Shown: positions 1 through 10,850, counted from the first letter of the stretch. The stretch: 64,000 nucleotides of DNA from Hymenobacter sp. APR13 (GCF_000737515.1 NZ_CP006587.1:2785001-2849000), one strand, 5' to 3'. Program-made: numbers and translations. Notes: generated by a model not told the origin, from the sequence alone.

Positions 1-581
1 TTGCCGCTCAGGTACACGCCAAATGCTCCCAGGCCACCAATAATAATGTAGTCGAAGGGATGCGGCGGCACCCAGTCGAAGAGCCGGAACAACAGCGTGG
101 CGCCCAGTAGCACTTCAAACCACACCCACTCGCGCTGGATGCGGGGGCTGGCCCGGAACAGCACCAGGCTGCGCCAGGAGTAGTTGGTTTTGGCCAGGAA
201 GAACACAAACAACGCCAGGTTGATGGTGTAAATCAAGGCAAACAGGGTCCGGTCGTTGGTAGGCAGCTGGTACTGGATGACGCGCTCCAACAGGTGCAGC
301 CCCACACACAGGGTGGCCAGCAGGCCCGGGCCCAGTACCAGCCGCCGCAGCAAACCTACGAAGTCGTTGCCGCGCAACGGGTCGGGCAGCTCGCGCTGGT
401 GCATAAACATACCGGCCGCAAAGCAGGCCTGCGACACCAGCGTCACCCATTCCGGCCACGGCCCACCCAGCCAGATGGCGGCTTTGCCCTGCGTGTTGCT
501 GAGAGTACTGAGCAGCAACAGTACCCAACTGAGAATAGTCAGCGGATACACAGCAGATTGCAAGCGGTGGCGAAGGGGCAT
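1..581 (-). CDS. Multi-pass membrane protein, 5' part only (runs off left edge)
   Basis: Reading the minus strand from an ATG at 579-581 gives 193 codons without a stop up to the window edge. The translation starts MPLRHRLQSAVYPLTILSWV and holds about six hydrophobic segments (roughly residues 10-27, 44-60, 78-98, 112-130, 153-170 and 174-190), so this is the membrane domain of an inner-membrane protein. The C-terminal part is outside the window. Such N-terminal membrane domains in Bacteroidota are often followed by a signalling domain (kinase or PP2C-type phosphatase), but that is a guess here. Other frames of this stretch give low-complexity Pro/Ala/Arg proteins typical of GC-rich shadows. 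Confidence 0.6.
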   Translation of the reverse strand, partial: MPLRHRLQSAVYPLTILSWVLLLLSTLSNTQGKAAIWLGGPWPEWVTLVSQACFAAGMFMHQRELPDPLRGNDFVGLLRRLVLGPGLLATLCVGLHLLERVIQYQLPTNDRTLFALIYTINLALFVFFLAKTNYSWRSLVLFRASPRIQREWVWFEVLLGATLLFRLFDWVPPHPFDYIIIGGLGAFGVYLSG

Positions 582-690
582 AGAGGCGGAATAGTGTTCC
601 CCGTGATCCGCAGAATTTTTAAGACGCGGGGGCAAAACGGACCGCTAAGATAAGACGGCTTTTCTATGTGGGAAACAGCGGCTTCAATAT

Positions 691-758
691 GAAAAAAAGC
701 CGGGAGGCCAGCCGGAGGGCTACGGCTGAGCTTACCTCCGACCCGGCTTCCCGGCTTT
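691..758 (-). terminator. Rho-independent terminator of guaB
   Basis: Perfect 10-bp arms AAAGCCGGGA (696-705) and TCCCGGCTTT (749-758) enclose a further imperfect stem. On the minus strand the hairpin is followed by a run of seven T (698-692). It lies 27 bases past the guaB stop. Confidence 0.8.
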
Positions 759-784
759 CTGCAAAAGGGGCCGCAGCCCCGGTC

Positions 785-2512
<1,728 letters not shown>

Positions 2513-2536
2513 TCATCATTCCTTTCGAAAAAATCC

Positions 2537-3382
2537 ATGTCAACCACCAAAAACTGGTTTATCACCGGCGTCAGCACCGGATTTGGCGCCTCGCTGGCCG
2601 AGCTGCTGCTGGCCAAAGGCGACAAAGTAGCGGCCACGTTCCGCAAGCAGGAGCAGGCCGACGCCTTCACAAAGAAAGCCGGCGAAAACGGCCACGGCTT
2701 CGTGGTGGAAGTAACCGACGAAGCCCAGGTGAAGCGGGGCGTGCAGGACGCCATTGCGCGCTTCGGCCACCTCGATGTTATTGTGAACAATGCCGGCTAC
2801 GGCTCGCTGGGCAGCATCGAGGAGATTGATGCCGCCGAGGTGCACCGTCAGTTCGACGTGAACGTGTTCGGGCCGCTGCACGTGCTGCGGGCCGTGCTGC
2901 CCCACCTGCGCGAGCGGAAAAGCGGCCACGTACTCAACATCACCAGCATCGGCGGTCTGAAAACCTTCCCCGGCGTGGGCGTCTACAATGCCAGCAAATT
3001 TGCCCTGGAGGCCATCGGCGAGAGCCTGGCCCAGCAGGTGAAGCCGCTCGGCATCAAGGTCACCAACATCGAGCCCAGCGGCTTCCGCACCGAGTGGGCC
3101 GGCAGCTCGGCCACCTTCGCCGACACCCAGATTGAGGACTACCGCGCCACCGTGGGCGAGAACCTGAAGGGCATCCAGAGCTACAGCGGCCGCCAGCCCG
3201 GCGACCCCGACCGCGCCGCCCAGATCATGTACGACCTCGTGCGCCAGGAAAACCCACCGCTGCACCTGCCCCTCGGCAAGGCCGCCGTGAAAGGCGCCCG
3301 CGAGAAGTTCACGGCCCTGCTGGAGGAGCTGGCCGCCGTAGCCGAAACCGGCGACTCCGCCGACTTCCCGGCCGGCGAATAA
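2537..3382 (+). CDS. Short-chain dehydrogenase/reductase (classical SDR)
   Basis: A 281-residue NAD(P)-dependent oxidoreductase of unknown substrate. The Rossmann cofactor loop reads ITGVSTGFG (about 8-16), the NNAG motif is at about 83-86, and the catalytic Tyr and Lys stand in YNASK. The closest groups by feel are the SDRs annotated as 'oxidoreductase/SDR' related to retinol or ketoacyl reductases; the sequence does not fix the substrate. The ATG at 2537 is used; the frame is open upstream for 85 codons, but these overlap the divergent guaB promoter and are Pro/Arg-rich. A bidirectional hairpin follows the stop at once. Confidence 0.9.
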   Translation: MSTTKNWFITGVSTGFGASLAELLLAKGDKVAATFRKQEQADAFTKKAGENGHGFVVEVTDEAQVKRGVQDAIARFGHLDVIVNNAGYGSLGSIEEIDAAEVHRQFDVNVFGPLHVLRAVLPHLRERKSGHVLNITSIGGLKTFPGVGVYNASKFALEAIGESLAQQVKPLGIKVTNIEPSGFRTEWAGSSATFADTQIEDYRATVGENLKGIQSYSGRQPGDPDRAAQIMYDLVRQENPPLHLPLGKAAVKGAREKFTALLEELAAVAETGDSADFPAGE

Positions 3383-3392
3383 GGCATCCGAC

Positions 3393-3439
3393 AAAAAACG
3401 CCTGTCATCCTTCGCAAGCGCAGGATGACAGGCGTTTTT
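3393..3439. terminator. Bidirectional terminator hairpin
   Basis: Arms AAAAACGCCTGTCATCCT and AGGATGACAGGCGTTTTT are perfect complements around a 10-base loop, with A- and T-runs outside. The CTGTCATCCT core is also the start of the longer intergenic palindromes at 14600 and 20927. Confidence 0.75.
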
Positions 3440-3508
3440 CGTTAGGAGCCCGGCCTGCCGTGCTTATCTTGCCCGGGCCTGCCATTTTCCGCCTCAAAAC
3501 CTGCTGCC

Positions 3509-4348
3509 GTGCCGCACTCCACCAACGATGTCGAAGTAACTTCCTGGGCTGATTTGCAGCAGGCGCTGTTTCAGGAAACCTGGGACGGCCGCATCGGGCG
3601 GTTCCGCTCGCCGTTTGTGTACCGCGGGCTGCGCACCCAAAGCTGGCCCCTGACCACCAGCCTGCAGCGCCTCGGCGGCGAGTACCAGCTGCTGGAAAAC
3701 CACCTGCTGCGCAACTTCCGCAAGTACGCCCGCGACTCAGCGCTGCCCGGCGCTTCGGTGTGGAACTGGCTGGCCCTGGCCCAGCACCACGGCCTGCCCA
3801 CCCGCCTGCTCGACTGGACCTACTCGCCCTACGTGGCCCTGCACTTCGCCACCGACGACCTGGAAGCCTACGACCAGCCGGGCGTTATCTGGGCCATCAA
3901 CTACGTGAAAACGGCCGAATTCCTGCCGCCCAGTCTGCGCGAGGCCCTGCGCAACGAAGGCTCCAACGTGTTTACGCCCGAGCTACTGGAGCCACTCTGC
4001 ACCAACCTGCGCGAGCTGGAGCTGCTGCAGCGGGAGCCGTTTCTGCTGTTTCTGGAGCCGCCCTCGCTGGATGCCCGCATCGTGCACCAGTACGCCCTGT
4101 TTTCGCTGATAAACACGGCCCAGGATACGCTGCACGGCTGGCTGGAGCAGCATCCGGAGCTGTATTTCCGCATCATCATTCCGGCCCGGCTGAAGTGGGA
4201 AATCCGGGACAAGCTCGACCAGGCCGGCATTACGGAGCGGGTGCTGTTTCCGGGCCTCGGGGGCCTGAGCCGCTGGCTGCACCGCCACTACACGCCCACA
4301 CCCGGCCAAACCGCCCAGGACCTGCTCGACGACCAGATTCCGGGGTGA
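3509..4348 (+). CDS. FRG domain protein
   Basis: A 279-residue soluble protein with an FRG domain, named for its conserved Phe-Arg-Gly. Here it reads FVYRGLRTQSWPLTTSL near residues 35-51, followed by NWLALAQHHGLPTRLLDWT and PYVALHFA, the usual signature. The FRG family has no agreed biochemical role; it occurs alone or fused to toxin- or defence-like domains. The only possible start is GTG at 3509, since the frame contains no ATG at all. Upstream, TATCTTGC near 3465 is a near match to a -7 element. Stand-alone between an SDR and a DUF2490 barrel, with no visible partner. Confidence 0.85.
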   Translation: MPHSTNDVEVTSWADLQQALFQETWDGRIGRFRSPFVYRGLRTQSWPLTTSLQRLGGEYQLLENHLLRNFRKYARDSALPGASVWNWLALAQHHGLPTRLLDWTYSPYVALHFATDDLEAYDQPGVIWAINYVKTAEFLPPSLREALRNEGSNVFTPELLEPLCTNLRELELLQREPFLLFLEPPSLDARIVHQYALFSLINTAQDTLHGWLEQHPELYFRIIIPARLKWEIRDKLDQAGITERVLFPGLGGLSRWLHRHYTPTPGQTAQDLLDDQIPG

Positions 4349-4392
4349 GAAGCCGGGCGGCATTGCGCACTGAAACGCGGCTGGCCTTGGCC

Positions 4393-5187
4393 TTACAGCG
4401 CCGAGGCCAGCGCCAGGCCGCGCCGTAAGTCGGGCTGGAAGCTGAGGGCCAGTTGCAACGTGTGGTGGTACTGCAGGGCGTAGCCGGCGGCGGGCTGCAC
4501 CATCTGATGCTGATAGCCGGCTTCTATGGCCACCGCCCGGGTGAACTGGTAGCCGAATGCCAGATACGCCCGGTTCTGCTCGAAGAAATTGCGGCCCGCA
4601 CTGGCCCCAAAGCCCAGAAAAAGCTCGTCGGCGCCGGCCAGGTAGGGTGTGCCCGGCTCCAGTTTGCCTTTGTGGCCGAGCGGCACCACTAGGCGCAGCT
4701 GGTAGCGCATGCGGTTGAGGTAGGTGGCGCGGGCGTCGCCGGGGCGGCGCACCCAGCGCTGCTCCAGGCGGTAGCGGTGCTGGGTGTGCACCCGGCCGGA
4801 GTCTTCGCGCAGCAGCACCTGCTGGTAGAGGCGGTGCTCGGGCAGCGGGCTGGCTGAGGCGTAGTCGTTGTAGAAGTAAGACGAGGCGCGGGCGTAGCCG
4901 GCCGTGAGCTGCAAAGCCGGCGCCACATGGTAGTTGATACCGATGCGGGCCAGCTGCTGCGGCTGGTAGGCGTCTTTGGCGCGGCGCAGCTGCCCGTCGA
5001 GGTGCAGGCCCCAGCGCTGGCTGAGGCGGGCGTCGCTGAGGAACGTGAGCCACGTGTTGGCGCCGGCAGGGGCGGCAATGGGCGAGGAAACGGGGCGCTG
5101 GGCGTAGCCGACCGTACCTGCTGCCAGGGTCAGGGCCAGCACCGCCAGCATCTGCTTCCAGGACAGGACAGGTAGAAGTGGGGTCAT
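4393..5187 (-). CDS. DUF2490 family outer-membrane protein
   Basis: A 264-residue exported protein. A signal peptide (about 1-29, ending VGYAQ) is followed by alternating hydrophobic/polar strands with many aromatic residues (ASSYFYNDYAS, RYRLEQRW, RNFFEQNRAYLAFGYQF), as in small beta-barrels of the DUF2490 family common in Bacteroidota. Function unknown. The ATG at 5185-5187 is taken; a second Met at residue 13 would shorten the signal peptide. Convergent with the FRG gene. Confidence 0.8.
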   Translation of the reverse strand: MTPLLPVLSWKQMLAVLALTLAAGTVGYAQRPVSSPIAAPAGANTWLTFLSDARLSQRWGLHLDGQLRRAKDAYQPQQLARIGINYHVAPALQLTAGYARASSYFYNDYASASPLPEHRLYQQVLLREDSGRVHTQHRYRLEQRWVRRPGDARATYLNRMRYQLRLVVPLGHKGKLEPGTPYLAGADELFLGFGASAGRNFFEQNRAYLAFGYQFTRAVAIEAGYQHQMVQPAAGYALQYHHTLQLALSFQPDLRRGLALASAL

Positions 5188-5285
5188 AGACCCATATTAC
5201 CAAATTATTACGCTTGTTACGCCAATGTTACTAACTATATTTTTGCAACTGCAAGTAGCTGTGTGAAAGATGAATGGCTTATCGG

Positions 5286-7924
5286 CTATTGGTTCGCCTC
5301 GAAGCGCTTTTTGGTGAGCTTGGTGGGCACGTGCTCCATGGGCTTGTCGGGCCAGGGGTGCTTGGGGTAGCGGCCCTTCAGGTCTTTGCGCACCTCGAAA
5401 TAGCCTTTCTCCCAGAAGCTGCGCAGGTCGCGGGTGACCTGGGCGGGGCGGCCGCCGGGTGAGAGCAGGTGCAGCAGCAGTGGCACCCGGCCCCCGGCCA
5501 CGGTGGGCGTTTCGATGAGGCCAAACAGCTCCTGTAGCTTCACGGCCAGCACCGGCGTGGTGGGGTCGGCGTAGTCGAGGGCGACGTGGGAGCCACTGGG
5601 TACTTCCAGATGGGCAGGGGCGAGGCGGTCCAGCTCCTGGCGCTGGGCCCAGCCGCCGGGCAGGCGCTGCAGCAGCAGCTCCAGCCAGTCGAGGCGGCTC
5701 ACGTCGTTTAGGCTTTTAAGACCAGCCAGGTGCGGGGCCAGCCACTCCTCCAGCTCCGCTGCCAGCGTTTCATCCGACACGTCGGGCCAGGTTTCGGGAA
5801 AGTGCGTGTGCAGGAACATCAGCCGCTGCCGCAGCGCCGTGGCGGCTTCGCTCCAGGGCAGGCGCGCTACGCCCGCCGTGCGCAGGGCCTCCAGCAGGGC
5901 GGCTGCTAATAAGGTGGCGTCGGGTTGGGGCAGGGCGGCATCGGAGAGCAGCAGTGCGCCCAGGCGACGCTGGCGGCGGGCCTGCACGCGGCCGGTGGCG
6001 GCATCCCAGCGCACTTCGTCCACCTGTTCAATCTGCTCCGCAAACAGCTCTTCCAGCTCCTGGCGGCTGACGGGCGCGGCCAGGGCGGCGCGCAGCTGGT
6101 GCGGCGGGCCATCGAGGTAGGCCACGGCCAGAAACTGGTCGTCGCGGCCGAAGTGCTCGGCGGGCAGGGCCACGCGCTGGCCGGTGGCGAGGCGCACCCG
6201 GTCCGGGGTTTCGCGCTGGGCCAGGCGGTCGGGGTAGGCCAGGGCCGTGAGCAGGCCGGCCGCGTCGGCATCGGCGGAGGTGGCCGCGTCGCGGATGCCG
6301 GCGCGCTGGCGCAGGTTGCGGGCCGCATCCCGGACGCGGTGCAGGGTGTTGTGCTGCACCAGCAAGCCCGGCAGCGGGGCCCGCCCGCTGGCAATAGCCT
6401 CAAACCGCAGCCGCAGATCGGGTGGGGTAGGGTGGGCGTCGGCGGCCCGCAGCACATCACGCTCCGACAGCAAAGCCGCCAGCGCGGCGGCGGCGGGGCC
6501 GTGGCCCAGCTCGTGCCCACGCACCACCAGATGGCCCAGCCGCGGCGCCAGCCCCAGCCGCGCCAGCGCCCGGCCGTGCGGCGTGGGTTTCAGTAGTGGG
6601 TTGGTGGATGGTGGATTGGTGGGTTGGGCTGATGATATGGATAGGGGCAATTCGGGGGCATTCCCGCTTACTTCATTTTCATTCGCCCCATCATTAACAA
6701 CAGCTCCCAGGCGGCACAGCAGGTCGTGGGCGAGGGCCAGGGCGGGGCGGGGGGGGCATCGAGCCAGCGCAGGCTTTGCGGGGCGGCGCCCCAGAGGGCC
6801 AGCTCCAGGGCCAGGCCGCTGAGGTCGGCGGTGAGGATTTCAGGGGGTAGGTAGGCCGGCAGGGCGTCGTGCTCGGCGGTGGTCCAGAGGCGGTAGCAGC
6901 TGCCGGGTCCGAGGCGGCCGGCGCGGCCCCGGCGCTGGTCGGCGGCGGCTTGGCTGACGGGCACGGTTTCGAGGGTGCTGAAGCCGGTGCGGGCCTGGAA
7001 GCGCGGCACCCGGGCAAAGCCGCCGTCAACCACCACCGTTACGCCCTCAATGGTGAGGCTGGTTTCTGAAATAGCCGTGCTGAGCACCACTTTGCGCTGC
7101 CCGGCCGGCACCGGACGCAGGGCCGCATCCTGCTCGGCCAGGGGCAGCTCGCCGTGGAGCAGGTGCAGCTGCACGGCGTCGGGCAGGGCGGGCTGTAGCT
7201 TGTCGGCCACGCGGCGCAGGTCGGCGAGGCCGGGCAGAAACACCAGCACGTCGCCGGTGGGGTGCTGGCGCAGGGCTTCGCGCACGGCCGTGGGCACCAG
7301 CGTCGCCAGCCGCTCGGCGGGGCGGCTGCCGCCGGCGGCGGCCTGGCGCGGGCTCAGGTAGTGCGTCTCGACGGGGAACAAAAAACCCGCGCTGCTCACC
7401 ACCGGGGCCTGCAGCCAAGCGCCCATGCGCTCGGCTTCCAGCGTGGCGCTCATCACCAGAATGCGCAGCTCGGGCCGCAATACCGCTTGGGCATCGAGGG
7501 CCAGCGCCAAGCCCAGGTCGGCGCGCAGGCTGCGCTCGTGAAACTCGTCGAAGATGACAGCCGCTACGCCTTCCAGCGCCGGGTCGTCCTGAATGAGGCG
7601 CGTCAGGATGCCTTCGGTGATGACCTCGATGCGGGTGCGGCTGGAAACCTTGCTTTCCAGCCGGACGCGGTAGCCCACGGTTTCGCCTACGGGCTCGTGC
7701 AGCAGCTTGGCCAGGCGGGTGGCGGCGGCGCGGGCGGCCAGCTGCCGGGGCTCCAGCATCAGAATCCTGCCTCCGTCGCGCCAGGCGGCCTCCAGCAGCG
7801 CCAGCGGCACCACGGTGGTTTTGCCGGCGCCGGGCGGGGCCTGCAGCACCACCCGCTCGTGCTGGCTGAGCGCCGCAAGCAGGTCGGGCAAGGCTTGGAC
7901 TATCGGGAGGTCGGGGAATTGCAT
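5286..7924 (-). pseudogene. hrpB: ATP-dependent helicase HrpB, frameshifted
   Basis: HrpB is a DEAH-type helicase of about 820-860 residues. Here it is split. The first frame (7924 to about 6757) carries APPGAGKTT (Walker A, residues 29-37), DEFH (126-129), the SATLE motif and QRRGRAGR (motif VI), then runs through LRWLDAPP and loses family-like sequence before ending at 6668. The remaining C-terminal part (HrpB_C) continues in another frame down to the stop at 5286, starting ALALAHDLLCRLGAVVN. Frames switch at a run of eight G (6749-6756, C on the coding strand); a ninth base would rejoin the two halves. This could be a true mutation, a phase-variable tract or a sequencing error. The junction is followed by an odd Asn/Pro/Ser-rich linker of about 30 residues before the C-terminal domain. 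Confidence 0.85.
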
Positions 7925-7947
7925 AGGGAGGTTCTGATGGATGTAGC

Positions 7948-8025
7948 CCGCAGAGGGCGCGGCAGAAAGCGCAGAGGACGCAGAACGTTCTGCGCCTTCT
8001 GCGCTTTCTGCCGCGCCCTCTGCGG
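7948..8025. repeat. 78-bp near-perfect palindrome
   Basis: The block is symmetrical about AACGTT (7984-7989): 37 of 39 position pairs match. The arms start CCGCAGAGGGCGCGGCAGAA and end in its complement. It lies between the rhodanese stop (8041) and the hrpB start (7924), both on the minus strand, so it would form a very stable hairpin in a joint transcript. Confidence 0.85.
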
Positions 8026-8040
8026 AAACCGACGCAAGGG

Positions 8041-8364
8041 TTAGTACACCGCCACCGACGGGTCCACGCGCGTGCTCCAGGCGTGGATGCCGCCGCGCAG
8101 GTTCAGCAGGTTGGTCAGCTCGTGGCGGTGCTGCAGGTAGGCCAGGGCCTGCATGGAGCGCACGCCGTGGTGGCAGATGAGCACCACGGGCCGGGTGTCG
8201 TCGATTTCGTCGGCGCGGCGGGCCAGCTCGCCCAGCGGAATCAGCACGCTGCCTTCGATGCGGCAGTAGGCGTATTCCTCGGGCTGGCGCACATCCACGA
8301 GCTGCAGGTTTTCGCCGGTGGCGAGGCGGGCGTGCAGGTCTTCGGGCGTGAGTTCGGGCAGCAT
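8041..8364 (-). CDS. Rhodanese-like domain protein
   Basis: A single-domain rhodanese of 107 residues, the size of GlpE. It keeps the LVDVRQPEEYAYCRI start motif and the active-site loop CHHGVRS with the catalytic Cys, so it probably moves sulfur (thiosulfate or persulfide). The ATG at 8362-8364 (MLPELTPEDL) is chosen over an ATG at 8392-8394, because the latter overlaps a perfect -7 promoter element (8392-8399). The gene is divergent from pnuC. Confidence 0.9.
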   Translation of the reverse strand: MLPELTPEDLHARLATGENLQLVDVRQPEEYAYCRIEGSVLIPLGELARRADEIDDTRPVVLICHHGVRSMQALAYLQHRHELTNLLNLRGGIHAWSTRVDPSVAVY

Positions 8365-8391
8365 GGCAGCAGAGCAGGTGAGGGGAAAGCG

Positions 8392-8399
8392 CAAAATTA
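8392..8399 (-). promoter_or_regulatory. Putative -7 element of the rhodanese gene
   Basis: TAATTTTG on the minus strand, a perfect TAnnTTTG match, 28 bases before the chosen ATG. It faces away from the pnuC element 14 bases further on. Confidence 0.6.
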
Positions 8400-8412
8400 G
8401 TCGGTGGCTGGT

Positions 8413-8420
8413 TAGCTTTG
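8413..8420 (+). promoter_or_regulatory. Putative -7 element of pnuC
   Basis: TAGCTTTG on the plus strand, a perfect TAnnTTTG match, about 62 bases before the chosen pnuC start. Confidence 0.55.
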
Positions 8421-8461
8421 GCCCCGGCCTTTGCGGGCTGCCCGCCCGAGCCCCTCCCTTC

Positions 8462-8480
8462 TCACCTGTTACCTGTCACC
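8462..8480 (+). repeat. CACCTGTTACCTGTCACC repeat element
   Basis: The motif TCACCTGTTACCTGTCACC just before the pnuC start recurs at 27811-27830 and 40083-40100 (with small changes), in both other cases as the right arm of an inverted repeat. Confidence 0.5.
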
Positions 8481-8481
8481 T

Positions 8482-9117
8482 TTGACGCAGACGTTGTACG
8501 AGTTCTGGACCGCCGCCGCCGGGCCCGGCCCTTTGGAGTGGATTGCGGTGCTTACTGGCTTTGCCTGCGTGTGGCTGGCCGCCCGCGAGTCGTTGTGGAA
8601 TTTCCCGGTGGCCCTGGTCAGCTGCGCGCTCTACATCGTGGTGTACTACCGCGCCGGCCTCTATTCCGACTCGCTGCTGCAAATCATGTTCATCGTGCTG
8701 AGTTTGTACGGCTGGTACGAGTGGCTGTACGGCGGACGCAGCAAAACCGAGCTGCCGGTGTCGCGCACGCGGCGCTGGGAGTGGCTGGCTACGCTGGCGT
8801 TTGTGGGCGTGTTCACGGCCGGCTTCGGCTACTACCTCAGCACCCGCACCGACGCCGCCCTGCCGCACTGGGACAGTTTCACGACGGCCGGCAGCCTGGC
8901 GGCGCAGTTTCTGCTCATGCGCAAGCGTCTGGAAAACTGGTGGCTCTGGATTCTGGTGGATATCATCTACGTGCCCATCCTGTGGTACAAGCAGCTCTAC
9001 CCCACCAGCGTGCTGTACGCGCTGTACCTGGGGTTGGCCGTGTACGGCTACTGGGAGTGGCGCCGGTCGATGCTTAAAGAGCAGGCCGCTGCTGCGCAAT
9101 CCGGCTTGAGCGCCTAA
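8482..9117 (+). CDS. pnuC: Nicotinamide riboside transporter PnuC
   Basis: An inner-membrane facilitator for nicotinamide riboside. The 211-residue protein has about seven hydrophobic helices and the Trp/Tyr-rich PnuC patterns YGWYEWLYG, NWWLWILVDIIYVPILWYK and YGYWEW. The start is uncertain: there is no ATG, and I take TTG at 8482 (MTQTLYEFW), which puts the first helix near residue 15; a TTG at 8431 would add 17 Pro/Ser-rich residues. The next gene, 67 bases on, encodes a NadR-type kinase that phosphorylates the imported riboside, so the two form an NAD-salvage pair. Confidence 0.92.
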   Translation: MTQTLYEFWTAAAGPGPLEWIAVLTGFACVWLAARESLWNFPVALVSCALYIVVYYRAGLYSDSLLQIMFIVLSLYGWYEWLYGGRSKTELPVSRTRRWEWLATLAFVGVFTAGFGYYLSTRTDAALPHWDSFTTAGSLAAQFLLMRKRLENWWLWILVDIIYVPILWYKQLYPTSVLYALYLGLAVYGYWEWRRSMLKEQAAAAQSGLSA

Positions 9118-9184
9118 GCCGTAACATGCTCTGCTGACGCTGTTGGCGCCGCCTTTCCTTGCTTATTCCTTGTTGCCCCTACCC

Positions 9185-9718
9185 ATGCTGCGCGTAGCTC
9201 TCACCGGCCCCGAATCGACGGGCAAAACCACCCTCAGCCGCCAGCTGGCCGCCCACTACCAAACCAGCTGGGCCCCCGAGTATGCCCGGGAGTATCTGGA
9301 AAAGCGCGGGGCCAGCTACCGCTACACCCTCGCCGATCTGGAAGATATTGCCCACGGCCAGCTGCGGGCCGAGGCCGAAGCCGAAATCCAGGCCATCCAG
9401 CAGGACCGGCCGCTGTTCTTCTGCGACACCGACCTGCTGGTGATTAAAATCTGGTCGGAGCACGCGTTTGGGCACTGCCCCGAGTGGATTCTGGAGCAGA
9501 TTGAGCAGCAGCAGTATCATCTGGTGTTGCTGCTGAACGTGGATTTGCCCTGGGCGCCCGACCCGCTGCGGGAGCACCCGCACCTGCGGCAGCAGTTCTA
9601 CCGCCTCTACCACCACACGCTGCAGGAGCAGCTTTCGCACTTCGCCGAAATCAGCGGCCCGCCATCCCAACGCTTCGAGCAGGCCTGCTACCACGTAGAC
9701 GAGCTGCTGCTGGGATAA
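9185..9718 (+). CDS. NadR-like ribosylnicotinamide kinase / AAA_28 ATPase
   Basis: A 177-residue P-loop protein matching the C-terminal kinase half of NadR. The Walker A loop GPESTGKTT is at about residues 7-15, followed by APEYAREYL, and FFCDTDLL as the Walker B-like strand. It lacks the nucleotidyltransferase and HTH domains of enterobacterial NadR, as usual in Bacteroidota. It is expected to phosphorylate nicotinamide riboside to NMN, trapping what PnuC brings in. The ATG at 9185 (MLRVALTGPES) is chosen because the P-loop strand follows at once; the 14 codons before it are not conserved-looking. Confidence 0.88.
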   Translation: MLRVALTGPESTGKTTLSRQLAAHYQTSWAPEYAREYLEKRGASYRYTLADLEDIAHGQLRAEAEAEIQAIQQDRPLFFCDTDLLVIKIWSEHAFGHCPEWILEQIEQQQYHLVLLLNVDLPWAPDPLREHPHLRQQFYRLYHHTLQEQLSHFAEISGPPSQRFEQACYHVDELLLG

Positions 9719-9743
9719 GCCGTGTGGTCAGAAAGCCAAAAGA

Positions 9744-9840
9744 ACGTCATGCTGAGCGCAGCGAAGCATCTCGCGTGCTGACACAGGATTACTATGACAA
9801 AGTCAGCACGCGAGATGCTTCGCTGCGCTCAGCATGACGT
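9744..9840. repeat. Intergenic palindrome, family A (39-bp perfect arms)
   Basis: Arms 9744-9782 and 9802-9840 are exact reverse complements around a 19-base loop. The left arm opens ACGTCATGCTGAGCGCAGCG and continues GAAGCATCTCGCGTGCTGAC. The same family recurs at 11288 and 62691, with a decayed piece near 27790. Confidence 0.9.
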
Positions 9841-9972
9841 GCTGTAGAGCAGTAGAAAAGCCAACCGTCCACTGCACGGTGCCGAAACGCGAACTACAAA
9901 GTTCGCGCTACAGTATACGCCGTATCACCATTCCACCGCACCGGCTTTGGGCCGATGCGTAGTATGCTTCCT

Positions 9973-10848
9973 ATGACCTATACCCTCGAAAACGAGCTGT
10001 GCCGCGTGCAGGTGCAAACCCACGGCGCCGAGCTGAGCAGCTTTGTGCGCAAAGACCTCGACAACCTGGAGTACATCTGGGAGGCCGACCCGGCTGTGTG
10101 GGGCCGCCACGCGCCGGTACTGTTCCCGATAGTTGGCCGCCTGCCCCAGGATGCCTACCAGCACCAGGGCCAGGTCTACCAGCTGTCCCAGCACGGTTTC
10201 GCCCGCGACCAGGAGTTTCGGCTGGTGCGCCAGACGGCGGCCGAGCTGGTGCTGGAGCTGCAGGCCAGCGACGCCACCCGCGCCGTGTTTCCGTTCGGGT
10301 TCAGTTTGCAGATTTCGTATCGTCTGGCCGGCTCGCAGCTCACCATCGGCTGGGACGTACGCAACGTGGACACCACAGAACTGCTGTTCAGCATCGGGGC
10401 GCACCCGGCGTTCCGGTGCCCGCTGCTGCCCGGCGAGACGTTCGAGGACTACGAGTTCGTGTTCGACCACCCGGTCAGCTTCGAACGGTACCTGCTGGAC
10501 GGCGGCCTGCTCACCGGCCAGACCGAGCCCGTAATGAAGCAGCAAACCACTCTGCCGCTCAGCTACGAGCTGTTTGCGCAGGATGCGCTGGTGCTGAAAC
10601 ACTTCGACTTCACGCACCTCACGCTGCGCAGCCGCCAATCCGGCCGGGCGGTGCGGGTGCGCTTCGATGGGTTTCCCTACCTCGGCCTCTGGACCAAAGG
10701 CCCCGGCGCGCCCTTCGTGTGCATCGAACCCTGGCACGGCATTGCCGGCAGCGTGGGCGTCCCGGGCGAGCTGGCCGACAAGGAAGGCATCCTGGCGCTG
10801 GAACCCGGCCAGCAGTTCAGCACGTCCTACAGCATCACCGTAGAGTAA
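9973..10848 (+). CDS. Aldose 1-epimerase (galactose mutarotase) family protein
   Basis: A 291-residue beta-sandwich sugar epimerase of the LacX-like subgroup. Motifs are FPIVGRLP (substrate-loop region), QHGFARDQEF with the first catalytic-type His, GAHPAF with the second His, and IEPWHG with the likely base Glu. Homologues interconvert anomers of hexoses, but the real substrate of this subgroup is often unknown. Three in-frame ATGs stand at 9955, 9964 and 9973; the last (MTYTLENEL) is used since the fold begins directly after it. The GNAT gene follows after two bases. Confidence 0.87.
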   Translation: MTYTLENELCRVQVQTHGAELSSFVRKDLDNLEYIWEADPAVWGRHAPVLFPIVGRLPQDAYQHQGQVYQLSQHGFARDQEFRLVRQTAAELVLELQASDATRAVFPFGFSLQISYRLAGSQLTIGWDVRNVDTTELLFSIGAHPAFRCPLLPGETFEDYEFVFDHPVSFERYLLDGGLLTGQTEPVMKQQTTLPLSYELFAQDALVLKHFDFTHLTLRSRQSGRAVRVRFDGFPYLGLWTKGPGAPFVCIEPWHGIAGSVGVPGELADKEGILALEPGQQFSTSYSITVE

Positions 10849-10850
10849 GC

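Noticed and set aside
3509..4348. FRG protein as part of a toxin-antitoxin or phage-defence pair
   Set aside because: Neighbours are an SDR and a DUF2490 barrel, each with its own terminator or orientation; no partner gene is visible.
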